Shown here piece by piece: positions 50,927 through 60,246 of a stretch of 64,000 nt of DNA. The translations under genes and the position numbers were made by a program. How positions within the stretch are numbered: the first letter of the stretch is position 1; each line of letters starts with the position of its first letter. Source of the stretch: UBA4744 sp963717135 (GTDB lineage: Bacteria; Actinomycetota; Acidimicrobiia; Spongiisociales; UBA4744). The notes under the pieces are model-generated. The model had not been told where the DNA came from, ran no database searches, and saw nothing but the letters and a program-made list of their open reading frames with translations. Where the stretch lies: NCBI GenBank assembly GCA_963717135.1, contig CAVQVN010000005.1, positions 124,001 to 188,000 of the forward strand, read 5' to 3'.

Positions 50927-52165
50927 CTACTCGCCTGTCGGATCTGGCTCCGGATGGTCTTCCGGTTCGACTCCGTTCCCTGTTTCGGTAGCGATCGTCA
51001 CTGTGGCATCCCCCGCCCGGCGCAAGCGGCCGACCAGGCTTTCGGGAGGTTCGTACTTGGTGATCATCGCTTCGGCGGCCTCATCCCAGGACTCCCCCAA
51101 CACCCTGGTACGCCAAACATGACCGACGAGAACCTTCAGTGCAGCGGCGACCGGAACCGCAATCAAGAGCCCGAAGAACCCGCCGATTGATCCACCCAGG
51201 AGCAAGGCGAGCAGGATGAAGACCGGATTCAGTTGGACCCGCGATTTGAGGACGTTGGGGCTGATCACGTGATTGTCGAACTGCTGAACCGCCGTGAACA
51301 TGACCACCGACCAAAGTGCAGTGCCGACATCACGAAACACCAGCGACACTATGGCAGCAAGAAGACCGCCGGCGAACGGACCGATGAAAGGTATCACGTT
51401 GAGAAAACCGGCGATCAGCCCTATCAACAACCAGAAGGGAACCCCCAACAGGGCGAGCCCGAGACTGGAAAGCACTCCAACAATGAGCGCCACCAGCAAC
51501 TGGCCCCGTACGAACCCGCCCACGACCCTGGCCACTTGCGAAACCACGTGGATGACCTCCGGGCGGGCCGGGTCGGGCAGCAGGCGCTGAGCCCGCTCCT
51601 TGAATCCCGGCAGGTCGACCAGGATGTAGAAGGCAAGTACCGGGCCGAGGGCCAAAATGATCAAGACATCGAGACCTGTACGCGCAAAGGTCCCCAGCTG
51701 ACCGAGCATCTGCTGGATGCGTTCCTGATCGAAGAAGTCGACCAGCCACTCTTGCAACGTATCGAGGGCTGAGCCCACCCCAACCGAGAGCCCCAGCCTT
51801 TCGCCGAGGTCGACCAGGAACACTCCAATATCATCGATCAATTGGGGAATGCGGTCGGAGAATTCGGCCAGCTGGTCGCCGATGATCGGAACCACGAGAA
51901 ATCCGAAGAGTACGCCAATCCCAATGAACAGCAGGTAGGAAACGAACGAACCGAGCAGACGGTGGATCCGCCACTTCTGCATCCGATCGACCAGCGGACT
52001 CATCAGATACACGACGGCGCCGGCCAGCACCAACGGCGGCCAGAGAATCCGCACGGAATACAAGGCCCACACGATTCCGACCAGAACCACAAAGATTCCA
52101 ACGATGCTCCAAGATGTGATTCCGAGCCGGCGAATCCGCTCGTAGAAGGTGGATGGATCGTTCAT
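50927..52165 (-). CDS. AI-2E family transporter (PerM/YdiK-like)
   Basis: 412 residues with about eight membrane helices: SIVGIFVVLVGIVWALYSVRILWPPLVLAGAVVYLMSPLVDRM at the front, LLGSFVSYLLFIGIGVLFGFLVVPII, and LIGLIAGFLNVIPFIGPFAGGLLAAIVSLV, VLKSRVQLNPVFILLALLLGGSIGGFFGLLIAVP towards the end. The family includes putative exporters of autoinducer-2 or polyhydroxylated solutes, and Na+/H+ exchange has been proposed for others. No direct evidence for the substrate here. It stands alone. Confidence 0.88.
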   Translation of the reverse strand: MNDPSTFYERIRRLGITSWSIVGIFVVLVGIVWALYSVRILWPPLVLAGAVVYLMSPLVDRMQKWRIHRLLGSFVSYLLFIGIGVLFGFLVVPIIGDQLAEFSDRIPQLIDDIGVFLVDLGERLGLSVGVGSALDTLQEWLVDFFDQERIQQMLGQLGTFARTGLDVLIILALGPVLAFYILVDLPGFKERAQRLLPDPARPEVIHVVSQVARVVGGFVRGQLLVALIVGVLSSLGLALLGVPFWLLIGLIAGFLNVIPFIGPFAGGLLAAIVSLVFRDVGTALWSVVMFTAVQQFDNHVISPNVLKSRVQLNPVFILLALLLGGSIGGFFGLLIAVPVAAALKVLVGHVWRTRVLGESWDEAAEAMITKYEPPESLVGRLRRAGDATVTIATETGNGVEPEDHPEPDPTGE

Positions 52166-52191
52166 GGACTGGCGTGGAGTGTAAACGGAAA

Positions 52192-52294
52192 GTCACCAGT
52201 TCCCAGTTGCCAGTCGTCAGCGCACGTGTGCGCTATAAGCATGAAGCCCTCGTGCCAACTGGTCACTGGTCACTGGTCACTGGCCACTGGTCAC
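52192..52294. repeat. Inverted GGTCACT heptamer arrays around a hairpin, overlapping a gene end
   Basis: Left arm: ACCAGTTCCCAGTTGCCAGT (52195-52214). Centre: GCGCAC-GT-GTGCGC hairpin (52220-52233). Right arm: GGTCACT three times, GGCCACT, GGTCAC (52261-52294). The arms are in opposite orientation. The right arm contains the stop codon of the 52277-53176 gene, so the last residues of that protein are encoded by the repeat. Confidence 0.85.
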
Positions 52295-53176
52295 GACAAC
52301 TTCGGCGCCCTCGGCCACCGTGATGATCAAAGACGGGCCACCGAACGGGCTCTGATGTCCATCCCCGGTCTCCACCCATCCCCCGGGCACAGTTGCGACT
52401 CCGATGACCTCCGCGCCCGTTTCCGCCGGCACGTCGACCCGATACTGCCCCTCGACATTGATGACCACATCGACTTCACCCGGAGACGGCACAGCCACCG
52501 ACCCGGCACCACTCAACGACAGGGACCTCAATCGCAGTCCGGTCAGATCGGCCTGGAGGTCCGGGGAGCCGACGGTCAGCGACCAAGTCGGTCCGGCACC
52601 CAACAAAAGGTCCCAACCAGACGTCTGGAACCACTGCCCCCCCTCCGTTTCGCGCAAAACCACGAAAAACGGCCCATCCTCGAAGGTGCTTTCGAGGGCC
52701 TCGGGAACGCCCGTTGATCCCCCTCTACGGTCGATCTCTACCGCATAGAGGTCGCCCTCCCCCGCCGCTATCGACAGGCGTCCGCCGAGTTCCAGAACCA
52801 ACTCAGCATCTTCGATACCGGCGGCCCGCGGGCCGACGACGTCGGCCGAGGCCGAGGGAAGTCGCTCCCACCCGGTGAGGTGAAGCACCACACTCGCGCC
52901 GAGCATCGTCACGAGGAGAAGCGGTAGCACGGCGGATACCCTCGCCGGGCCCCGTTTGCGAAGTGGAAGCAAGGCAGCCGCGACAAAAAAGGCTCCAACG
53001 GCGAGGGGCCACAACGACACAACATCGAGCACCACCGACGGAGCCAGCATGCCACCGACCACGCCGGCGGCTATCGACACGATGGCAACCGCCACCATCA
53101 ACCACGCCCACAGCGTCCATGCGCTGGCGGGCCTGCGTTTGACCGTATCAGCGGTATGGGTTGTTTCGGTACTCAC
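52277..53176 (-). CDS. Membrane-anchored envelope protein of unknown function
   Basis: 299 residues, GTG start overlapping the stop of the LytR_C gene. Three or four N-terminal helices (WTLWAWLMVAVAIVSIAAGVVGGML, SLWPLAVGAFFVAAALLPL, VSAVLPLLLVTMLGASVVLHL) are followed by an all-beta region with repeated SPDLQADLTGLRLRSLSLSGAGSVAVP-type strands. These resemble the parallel beta repeat of DUF4097 or LiaF-like stress proteins. The C-terminal residues VVVTSGQ are encoded by the heptamer array. Function unknown; envelope stress is a guess from the fold. Confidence 0.7.
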   Translation of the reverse strand: MSTETTHTADTVKRRPASAWTLWAWLMVAVAIVSIAAGVVGGMLAPSVVLDVVSLWPLAVGAFFVAAALLPLRKRGPARVSAVLPLLLVTMLGASVVLHLTGWERLPSASADVVGPRAAGIEDAELVLELGGRLSIAAGEGDLYAVEIDRRGGSTGVPEALESTFEDGPFFVVLRETEGGQWFQTSGWDLLLGAGPTWSLTVGSPDLQADLTGLRLRSLSLSGAGSVAVPSPGEVDVVINVEGQYRVDVPAETGAEVIGVATVPGGWVETGDGHQSPFGGPSLIITVAEGAEVVVTSGQ

Positions 53177-53745
53177 CCTCCGTATGATGCCCCAATCACG
53201 ATGATGATGTCGGCCTGGGCGACTCCCTGGAACAGCTCGACGATGGCGTCGGGTGAAACGTATCTAGCAATCACGGCTCCCTCGGTCTCGAACCCGGCGG
53301 CGTACCAGACCCGAGACACCGAGAACGGCGTCGACCAGTTATCCGGCTCCAGCGTCTGATAACCGGCATCTTCCAGGGTGTCCGTCAGATCGGCAGCGAT
53401 GCCCCCGCGGGTGGTTGAGTTCAGCACCAGAACAGTGATCTCCGACGGATCACGACCGCCCAGCGTTGTAGTGGTCGCCTGGGTAGTAGTCGTGGCCACC
53501 GTCGTGGTCGTTTCTGGGGAAACCGTCGTTATTACAGGTTGGGTCGTGGCGGTGGTGGTCGTCGAGGTGCCGCTGGTGGCTTGGGCTGTGGTGGTCGTAA
53601 CGTCGCTGTCGTCGGCCGAGAAGACTGCCTGGAACAAGAGCACCGCGCCAAAAACGATGGCGCCCCAGAAGACCACCTTCAGCGTGAAGATCCCCAGTTC
53701 CCGAAAGAATCCGCCGTAGCCGGGAGCAGCATGTCGACCGGCCAT
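53173..53745 (-). CDS. LytR C-terminal (LytR_C) domain protein with Thr-rich linker
   Basis: 190 residues: a short cytoplasmic N-terminus, one membrane helix (LKVVFWGAIVFGAVLLFQAVF), a 55-residue Thr-rich linker, and a LytR_C domain (EITVLVLNSTTRGGIAADLTDTLEDAGYQTLEPDNW). LytR_C domains occur outside the cell in actinobacterial wall-associated proteins. No CpsA/LytR phosphotransferase part is present. The start touches the DUF3263 stop (TGATG), and the stop overlaps the next gene. Confidence 0.85.
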   Translation of the reverse strand: MAGRHAAPGYGGFFRELGIFTLKVVFWGAIVFGAVLLFQAVFSADDSDVTTTTAQATSGTSTTTTATTQPVITTVSPETTTTVATTTTQATTTTLGGRDPSEITVLVLNSTTRGGIAADLTDTLEDAGYQTLEPDNWSTPFSVSRVWYAAGFETEGAVIARYVSPDAIVELFQGVAQADIIIVIGASYGG

Positions 53746-54011
53746 CAGCCGTCCGCCGGGTCCATACCGTCGGCTACCACGCGGGGCGCGGCGCGGCGCG
53801 AGTTTCGAGCAGAACGGACCCGCAACAACCTCCGGACGGTGAGCGGATCGTAAGCCATGGCTTCGGAGTCATCGAGGAGGTCGCGGAGAATCTGGTAATA
53901 CCTACCGGCGCTCATGCCGAGGTGTTCCTGAACGGCTCGATCTTTCGGGCCGGGGACCAGCCACCATGAGCGTTCAAAATCCAGCACAGCTTTTTGGCGT
54001 TTCGATAACAT
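53745..54011 (-). CDS. DUF3263 domain protein
   Basis: 88 residues from the ATG at 54011 with GGAGGG upstream: LSKRQKAVLDFERSWWLVPGPKDRAVQEHLGMSAGRYYQILRDLLDD, the helical core of DUF3263, a small actinobacterial family with a probable HTH that may bind DNA. A longer frame to 54086 lacks a good start site. It opens a three-gene run with the LytR_C and envelope proteins, so it may regulate or belong to an envelope module. Confidence 0.85.
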   Translation of the reverse strand: MLSKRQKAVLDFERSWWLVPGPKDRAVQEHLGMSAGRYYQILRDLLDDSEAMAYDPLTVRRLLRVRSARNSRRAAPRVVADGMDPADG

Positions 54012-54214
54012 GTGACCCTCCGAAGGGGCCAGGGTATTCGCGAACAGGCCGAAGAACGGGTATTTGCGAGCTGCTGAAATGATCAACCCACGGCCTGCGG
54101 ATCAACCACGGCCCGTTGGTTACGACTCCCGGAACCGTTTGCCGGCCAGGAGCGTTGGCGTTTCCCTCCGCGTTTCTACACGGCTGAAGCTCTATATCCG
54201 GCCCGATCGGTCCG

Positions 54215-56680
54215 TCACATCCAAACCCGCTCACCGCGCGGATCGTACATGGGTCGGAGCGACGCCCGGGCGGGGATCAGGTCACCGGCCACCTGGACCT
54301 CGTAGCTGCCTTCTCGAATGTACTCGCCGGTTACCCCGCCCTCGTACTCGACGTAGCCGAATCCCATGGCCCCGCCCAAGGTGTGGCCGTAGTTGCCCGA
54401 TCGAAGATACCCCACTCTTTCTCCATCTCGGAAAACCGGCTCCTCACCGAACAGGAGAGGCACCGGGTCGCCGAGGAGAAACTGGACAAGCCGCCGTTGT
54501 AGTGGTCCTGCCTCTCGGTCGGCCATGAGGGCGTCACGTCCAACGAATCCTCCCGGTTTATCCAGCTCGACTGCGAACCCGAGACCGGCCTCCAGCGGAG
54601 AGTCGGTGTTCTCCATGTCCAGCCCGTAGTCCTTGCGTCCGGCTTCGGTCCGGGTGCTTTCCAACGTGACCATGCCGGCGTGGGCAAGATCGAAATCTTC
54701 GCCCTCTCGCTTCAACGCGTCGTACACGCCCAGGGCGAACTCGCTCGGGACATACAGCTCCCATCCCAGTTCACCGACGAAGCTCATCCGGAAGGCCCAC
54801 CCGAGGGCGTACTCCAGATCGATTTGCTGGGCAGTGAAATATGGGAAAGCTTCGTTGGAGAGGTCGGCGTCTGTGATTCTCGAGAGCAGAGCCCGCGACT
54901 TCGGACCCTGAAGGCTCAGAAGGGCGATGCCCGATGTGACATCGTTGATCCACATGCGGTCGTCGGGTTGTATTGCCCGACGCATCATCGTCTCCACCCG
55001 CCGGTGGAAGCCCTCGGCGGCCACCACCATGAACCTTTCCTCGGCGAGTCGGGTGACGGTCAGATCGGCGAGGACTTTGCCTGCGCGGTTCAGCCACTGC
55101 GTGTAGACGCACCGGCCCGGTTCAACCGCGACGTTGTTGCCGCTCAGCCGATTGAGGATGCGCTCGGCATCGGGACCTTCCACGAGGAAATTCGACATCG
55201 AGGACATGTCGTAGAGCGCCACGCCGTTGCGGGTGGCGTAGTGCTCGCCCTCGTGGTATTCCCACCATCCTGGCCGCCGGTACGTAGCGACGTAGGGGAT
55301 GTCGGTTCCGGGTGGGGCGAACCACTCTGTGTTCTCCCAGCCAGACGACTCGCCGAAGTGCGCCCCGGCCGCCACGAGACGGTCGTGCAGGACCGATCGG
55401 CGGGCGTTGCGAGCGCGAGCCGGCTGCGAATGTGGCCACGACCCGGTCGAATGCAGCCGCCCGAGCAACTCGACGGTTCGCTCCGAGCGAAAACGCCGGG
55501 TGGTTTGGAAAGGGTGAATGCGAGCAATGTCCACCTCGGTGACGTCGACCGGTGGGAGCCCCTCGGCGATCCAATGCGCGATGATCTTGCCGGCCCCGCC
55601 CCCGAGGAGGATCCCCAGCGAGTTGTACCCGGCGGCCACCCAGAAGTTCTCCACCTCGGGGGCCGGGCCCATCAGCGACCCGTTGTCCGCGGTGAAGCTC
55701 TCCGGCCCGGTGAACAGCTTGCGGATCCCCACCTCTTGGAGGATCGGGAGCGGTTCCATCGCTCGCTGCAGGAACGGCCCGAGCCGATCCCAGTCGCTGG
55801 GGATCTCGCCGAAGCTGAAGTCGTCCGGAACGGCATCGATGCTCCACGGCGCGGCAAGCGGCTCGAACAGCCCCACCATCAACCCACCCGTCTCCTCGCG
55901 GTAGTACGCGAAGCGATCTGGATCCTCGAGAATCGGCATGTCTCGAGAGACGGAGTCGACCTGATCCGAAATCAAGTAGGCGTGTTCGGCAGCCTGCAGA
56001 GGCACTGCCACCCCGGCCATCGCTCCGATCTGTCGAGCCCAGATACCGCCACAGTTGACCACGTGGTCGCATTCGATGTCACCCCGGGAAGTTCGAACGC
56101 CGGTCACACGGCCGTCCTCGAGGTTGAATCCGGTCACAGCCGTGTCCTCGACGATTCGGGCCCCACCCATCCGTGCGCCTTTGGCAAGCGACATGGCGCA
56201 ATTGGCCGGGTCGGCCTTCCCCTCGTTGGCGGTATAGAACCCGGCGATCACGTCGCTGGTGTCGAGCATGGGCCACATGCCTTTGACTTCCGCCGCCGAG
56301 ATTTCTTGCCGTTCGATGCCCATCCCTCGCAGAAAGTCGGCTTCCCGGCGGAGCTTGTCGATTCGGTCGGGCGACGAACCCGTTTGGATATAACCAACCG
56401 GGCGGAACCCGGTAGACAGTTCGGTCTCCTCCTCCAACCTCTCAAAGAGATCGCGCGTGTAGCGCGCCATCCAGGCCGAGGTCTCGGTGGTCATGCCACC
56501 CGAGACGATCAGGCCCGCCGCATGCCAGGTTGTGCCGGAGGTGAGCTTGCTTCGCTCCAACAAGACCACGTCGGTCCAACCAAGTTTGGTGAGGTGGTAG
56601 GCCACGCTGCAGCCGATCACTCCCCCTCCGACGATCACCACTTGCGCCCGGTCGGGGAACTGTTTCGCTCGGTTCGTCAT
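54215..56680 (-). CDS. Dimethylglycine/sarcosine dehydrogenase-like FAD oxidoreductase fused to GcvT domain
   Basis: 821 residues. N-terminal DAO fold with VVIVGGGVIGCSVAYHL and the covalent-FAD segment SGTTWHAAGL (His), a middle FAO_M-like domain, then an aminomethyltransferase (GcvT) half with ISSMSNFLVEGPDAERILNRL-type residues (YDMSSMSNFLVEGPDAE), SLQGPKSRALLSRI, SFVGELGWELYVPSE and LGFAVELDKPGGFVGRDAL. It would oxidatively demethylate an N-methyl amino acid such as dimethylglycine or sarcosine, passing the C1 unit to tetrahydrofolate. It stands alone between the DUF3263 and tRNA-Thr genes. Confidence 0.9.
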   Translation of the reverse strand: MTNRAKQFPDRAQVVIVGGGVIGCSVAYHLTKLGWTDVVLLERSKLTSGTTWHAAGLIVSGGMTTETSAWMARYTRDLFERLEEETELSTGFRPVGYIQTGSSPDRIDKLRREADFLRGMGIERQEISAAEVKGMWPMLDTSDVIAGFYTANEGKADPANCAMSLAKGARMGGARIVEDTAVTGFNLEDGRVTGVRTSRGDIECDHVVNCGGIWARQIGAMAGVAVPLQAAEHAYLISDQVDSVSRDMPILEDPDRFAYYREETGGLMVGLFEPLAAPWSIDAVPDDFSFGEIPSDWDRLGPFLQRAMEPLPILQEVGIRKLFTGPESFTADNGSLMGPAPEVENFWVAAGYNSLGILLGGGAGKIIAHWIAEGLPPVDVTEVDIARIHPFQTTRRFRSERTVELLGRLHSTGSWPHSQPARARNARRSVLHDRLVAAGAHFGESSGWENTEWFAPPGTDIPYVATYRRPGWWEYHEGEHYATRNGVALYDMSSMSNFLVEGPDAERILNRLSGNNVAVEPGRCVYTQWLNRAGKVLADLTVTRLAEERFMVVAAEGFHRRVETMMRRAIQPDDRMWINDVTSGIALLSLQGPKSRALLSRITDADLSNEAFPYFTAQQIDLEYALGWAFRMSFVGELGWELYVPSEFALGVYDALKREGEDFDLAHAGMVTLESTRTEAGRKDYGLDMENTDSPLEAGLGFAVELDKPGGFVGRDALMADREAGPLQRRLVQFLLGDPVPLLFGEEPVFRDGERVGYLRSGNYGHTLGGAMGFGYVEYEGGVTGEYIREGSYEVQVAGDLIPARASLRPMYDPRGERVWM

Positions 56681-56835
56681 CGATCGCCCTTTCTCCTAGC
56701 TGTTGACCTTCACTAGTCCTGCAGGGTCCGGCATCAGTTTGTTCCGGTGGCGCTGCTGGAGGGCGCCGGGGGTTACCTCTGCAAGGGTAGGCGATGGCGA
56801 CAGACCTACCGGGACGGAGTCCCGGTTGGTCCTGA

Positions 56836-56911
56836 TGGAGCTGGCGGAGGGAATCGAACCCACGACCTGCTGATTACAAATCAGCTGCTCTGCCGACTGA
56901 GCTACGCCAGC
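56836..56911 (-). tRNA. tRNA-Thr (anticodon TGT)
   Basis: The minus strand gives acceptor GCTGGCG/CGCCAGC, D arm GCTC/GAGC, anticodon stem GCTGA/TCAGC with loop TTTGTAA (anticodon TGT, reading ACA), T loop GGTTCGATTCC, discriminator T and encoded CCA (56836-56838). Confidence 0.97.
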
Positions 56912-56942
56912 GAGGCTATTCCGGCTTTGCCGCAACCGCAGC

Positions 56943-57040
56943 TATGAGCCACGAGCTGCGAGTGAACCACACCGGACACGAAAGGTTAGCGCTCAACCGA
57001 AAACCATTAACGATTGCGAGTCGTTCTCGTCGCTCGTGGC
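56943..57040. repeat. Inverted GAGCCAC/GCTCGTG heptamer-type arms ending at the rlmB stop
   Basis: Left arm GAGCCACGAGCTGCGAG (56947-56963) and right arm CGTCGCTCGTGGC plus the TCA of the stop codon (57029-57043) are reverse complements over GAGCCACGAGC. About 65 bp lie between. The right arm abuts the stop of the methyltransferase gene. Confidence 0.7.
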
Positions 57041-57775
57041 TCAAAGCTTTTTGCGTACTCGGGCCGCCTCGTAGGTTGCCAGGGCCGCGGCCACTGAGGC
57101 ATTCAAGCTCTCCGAGCCGGCCACCATCGGAATGTGGGCTCGGACGTCGACCCGATCTTCAACCAGTCTCCCCAGACCCCGGCCCTCGCCCCCGACCACA
57201 ATGGCGATCGGCTCGGTGAGCAGCGGAAGGTCGAACAGGCGTTCGCCGCCGCCTGCAGTCAGGCCCAGTGTCCAGACGCCCAGTTTCTTGAGTCGCCGGA
57301 CCGCATCGGCGGTTGACGATTGCAGAGAGACACGAAGCTGTTCGAGTGCACCGGCCGCGGCCTTGAAGGCCGTCGGACCGAGCGGAGCCGAACGGCGCGC
57401 CTGGAGCACGAGACCCGTGGCGCCGGATGCCAGCGCCGACCGGGCAATCGCTCCAACATTGTGGGGATCTTCCAGATGATCGAGCACCACCAGCAGACAC
57501 GGCACCGGGTCGATCAATGCTTCCAGAGTGTGGTTGACGATCGGTCGGGCCCGGGCAACCAATCCTTGGGGCGCCGCGGTGACTGCCATGGGGCGAACAT
57601 CGTCGACCACCTCGATTTGAACTCCGGTCGCCTTGGCACGCTCCAGGAGGGCAGCGATGTCCGGGTTTGCGGTGCGACCGGCTTCGACTTGCAGCTTGAT
57701 CAACCGGCCTGCCCGCAAGGCAGCCTCTACAGCGTGGACCCCTTCGAGATCAGTCCCGATGCCAGCGTGCGCCAT
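57041..57775 (-). CDS. rlmB: 23S rRNA (guanosine-2'-O)-methyltransferase, RlmB/TrmH (SpoU) family
   Basis: About 244 residues from the ATG at 57775, inside the 3' end of cysS (26-bp overlap); an upstream ATG at 57796 is possible. The substrate-binding N-terminal part (LEGVHAVEAALRAGRLIKLQVEAG) is followed by the SPOUT knot motifs LDHLEDPHNVGAIARSA, IVVGGEGRGLGRL and IPMVAGSESLNASVAAAL. It methylates a guanosine 2'-OH in 23S rRNA, probably G2251. The cysS-rlmB neighbourhood is common in actinobacteria. Confidence 0.93.
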   Translation of the reverse strand: MAHAGIGTDLEGVHAVEAALRAGRLIKLQVEAGRTANPDIAALLERAKATGVQIEVVDDVRPMAVTAAPQGLVARARPIVNHTLEALIDPVPCLLVVLDHLEDPHNVGAIARSALASGATGLVLQARRSAPLGPTAFKAAAGALEQLRVSLQSSTADAVRRLKKLGVWTLGLTAGGGERLFDLPLLTEPIAIVVGGEGRGLGRLVEDRVDVRAHIPMVAGSESLNASVAAALATYEAARVRKKL

Positions 57776-59150
57776 CGGGCGTATCCTCCACGACAATGCC
57801 CAGAGCCGTCAAGCCATTCCGGACGGCGTCCGCTCTGGCCCATTCGCTCCGGCTCCGGGCTTTGTCGCGTTCGCTCAGGAGGCGATCGACGTTCGCGCCG
57901 GCAGTGGCTTCCGCCGAGATACCGAGGGATTCCATGAGCCCGGCGATCTGGGTCTCGAGCCCGGACAGGTCAGATCGGGGAGGTTCAAATCCGAGCACCT
58001 CAACTATCTCGTCGAAGGCGGCGGCCAGCGGTGCTGGGTCCCTACCCAGGTCAATGCGCCGATTACCTTCCCGGACCGCTTCGAACAAGACGCTCATTGC
58101 GCCCGCGGTGTTGAAGTCGTCGTCCATGGCTGCCACGAAAGCCTCCATCACAGAGGGATCCGATTCGCTGCCTGAGCCCGCCCGCCGCCGGAAGGCCCAG
58201 AGGCGCTCAACGGCCGATTGAGCGTCGGTCAGCAACTCTTCGGAGTACTCCTGAGGGGTGCGGTAATGAGCTCGCAGGAAGAACAATCGTACCGCCATCG
58301 GACCGAACCGCCTGATGGCTTCGGCCAGATCGATCACATGACCGGTCGACTTGGCCATCTTCTCACCACCGAGATTGAGCATCTCATTGTGCAGCCAGTA
58401 GGTGGCGAAGGGTTTCCCCGTGGCTCCCTCCGACTGGGCTATCTCGTTTTCGTGGTGAGGAAAGATCAGGTCTGTGCCACCCGAATGTATATCGAAACCG
58501 CTGCCTAGATACTGCAGCGCCATCGCCGAGCATTCGATGTGCCAACCCGGCCTACCAAGGCCCCAGGGCGCCTCCCAGGCAGGCTCTCCCGGCTTGGCGG
58601 CCTTCCAAAGTGCGAAGTCGAGTGGGTCGCGCTTGTGCTCACCCGGTTCGACCCTGGCGCCGGCCAGCAGGTCATCGAGATGGCGCCCGGACAGCTTCCC
58701 GTACCCGGGAAGCGAGCGCACGGCGAAATAGACATCGCCACCGGCCGGATACGCCAGTTCTTCTTCAATCAACTTCTCAATCAGCTGCACCATTTGAGGT
58801 ATGTGGTCGGTGGCTCGTGGCTCGATAGTGGGAGTCTTGACACCGAGAGCCGCATATGCGTCGCCGAACCGTTGGGCCATGATCCCTGCCAGCTCCAATG
58901 CCGGAATTCCTTGTTCTATGGCCGCCGCGATGATCTTGTCCTCTACATCGGTGATGTTCCGTACATAGGTGACTCGATAGCCGCGCCACTCCAGATAGCG
59001 ACGGATGGCGTCAAACGCAACGGCGTTGCGACCATGACCCAGGTGAGGCTCGGACTGGACGGTAGCGCCGCAGACATACATCGAGATCTCGCCCTGACGG
59101 CGAGGAACCAACTGCTCCTTGCGACGGCCGAGCGTATTGAAGACCTGCAT
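57750..59150 (-). CDS. cysS: Cysteinyl-tRNA synthetase
   Basis: 466 residues from the ATG at 59150; the frame extends further upstream but ispF ends there. Motifs: MYVCGATVQSEPHLGHGRNAVAFD (Cys zinc ligand and the HIGH-type HLGH), IECSAMALQYLG, FPHHENEIAQSEG, and KMAKSTGHV (KMSKS type). It charges tRNA(Cys). An MshC-type mycothiol ligase is a paralogue, but this gene's length and place in the ispD-ispF block identify it as cysS. Confidence 0.95.
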   Translation of the reverse strand: MQVFNTLGRRKEQLVPRRQGEISMYVCGATVQSEPHLGHGRNAVAFDAIRRYLEWRGYRVTYVRNITDVEDKIIAAAIEQGIPALELAGIMAQRFGDAYAALGVKTPTIEPRATDHIPQMVQLIEKLIEEELAYPAGGDVYFAVRSLPGYGKLSGRHLDDLLAGARVEPGEHKRDPLDFALWKAAKPGEPAWEAPWGLGRPGWHIECSAMALQYLGSGFDIHSGGTDLIFPHHENEIAQSEGATGKPFATYWLHNEMLNLGGEKMAKSTGHVIDLAEAIRRFGPMAVRLFFLRAHYRTPQEYSEELLTDAQSAVERLWAFRRRAGSGSESDPSVMEAFVAAMDDDFNTAGAMSVLFEAVREGNRRIDLGRDPAPLAAAFDEIVEVLGFEPPRSDLSGLETQIAGLMESLGISAEATAGANVDRLLSERDKARSRSEWARADAVRNGLTALGIVVEDTPDGARWHRD

Positions 59151-59161
59151 TCGAGTCGATG

Positions 59162-59641
59162 TTAGTGAGGGCCGGCGGTGGCGGTTACTACGGCCGTAGC
59201 GGCAACTCCCGCCTCGCGACCGAGAAAACCCAGCCCGTCGGTGGTGGTGGCCTTGACCGAGACAACCCCAACGTCGACGTGAAGCGAATCGGCCAGAGCG
59301 GATCGGATCTGCTCTCGCACCGGAGCTACCCGAACCGTCTCGGCCACGATCGTGACATCGAGATTGTTCACTCGCCACCCTGCTGCTTGAAACCGATCAA
59401 CCACGATCCCCAGCAATTCCATGCTGTCCGCCCCCGACCAACGCGGATCCGAGGAAGGGAAGAAGCTGCCCAGATCACCGAGGGCCGAAGCCCCCAGCAG
59501 GGCGTCGGCGACCGCATGGGCAACCACATCGGCGTCAGAAGTCCCAAGTAACCCGCGCGCCATGTCGACGGGAATCCCCGCGAACAACACCGGCGGATCT
59601 CCGCCGAACTGATGAACATCCAGTCCCCATCCCACCCTCAT
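59162..59641 (-). CDS. ispF: 2-C-methyl-D-erythritol 2,4-cyclodiphosphate synthase
   Basis: 159 residues from the ATG at 59641 overlapping the ispD stop (ATGA). The metal site Asp8/His10 (GLDVHQF), the loop GTSDADVVAHAVADALLGASALGDLGSFFP and the C-terminal ATTTDGLGFLGREAGVAATAVV are intact. It makes MEcPP in the non-mevalonate isoprenoid pathway. The frame is open further upstream, but that only covers ispD. Confidence 0.95.
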   Translation of the reverse strand: MRVGWGLDVHQFGGDPPVLFAGIPVDMARGLLGTSDADVVAHAVADALLGASALGDLGSFFPSSDPRWSGADSMELLGIVVDRFQAAGWRVNNLDVTIVAETVRVAPVREQIRSALADSLHVDVGVVSVKATTTDGLGFLGREAGVAATAVVTATAGPH

Positions 59642-60246
59642 CGAATCATCGCCTCCAGAACCCGCAAATCGTCGGGATAGGTGACCTTGAGATTGCCGGG
59701 ATCGCCTTCCACCCAGGCCACGGCTTCGCCGGCCCATTCGAGGAGCATTGCATCATCGGAGGCGTCGCCATCGTGAGCCGTATGGGCGGCCCGCAAGGCG
59801 GCCGCCTGAAACGCCTGCGGCGTTTGCACGCTGATAAGCGGATCCCGATCGATTGTTGTCAGGACCCTTCCGTAGGCAACCTGTTTGAGGGTGTCCCGAA
59901 CCGCCACGCCGGGTACGACCCCCGCCACATCGCCGACCGCCAAGCGCTCGAGAACCCGGCCCACCAGACTTGGATCGGCAAGAGGGCGGGCGGCGTCATG
60001 GACCACCACCACCGGGATGGACTCGGGAATCGTGGCCAGGCCGGCGGCAACCGAGTCGCGGCGGCGGTCACCTCCGGGAATGCCGTCCGGGACATCGCCA
60101 ACCACGACGACCTTGGAAACCCCGCCTTCGAGGAGAGTTCGGCGAGCCCACTCCCAGAGGGGCCGGCCACCCAGGAGCAGCTCATGCTTTGGGCCTCCGA
60201 ACCGGGAGCCGCGCCCGGCGGCCACGACAATCCCCCAGGCCATCAT
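59638..60246 (-). CDS. ispD: 2-C-methyl-D-erythritol 4-phosphate cytidylyltransferase
   Basis: 202 residues, ATG overlapping the stop of the PIN/TRAM gene. The nucleotidyltransferase loop is AAGRGSRFGGPKHELLLGG, followed by VVVHDAARPL (metal-binding Asp) and VQTPQAFQAAALRAAH, then DDAMLLEWAG. It attaches CMP to methylerythritol phosphate. Shorter than E. coli IspD by about 30 residues but typical of actinobacteria. Confidence 0.94.
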   Translation of the reverse strand: MMAWGIVVAAGRGSRFGGPKHELLLGGRPLWEWARRTLLEGGVSKVVVVGDVPDGIPGGDRRRDSVAAGLATIPESIPVVVVHDAARPLADPSLVGRVLERLAVGDVAGVVPGVAVRDTLKQVAYGRVLTTIDRDPLISVQTPQAFQAAALRAAHTAHDGDASDDAMLLEWAGEAVAWVEGDPGNLKVTYPDDLRVLEAMIR

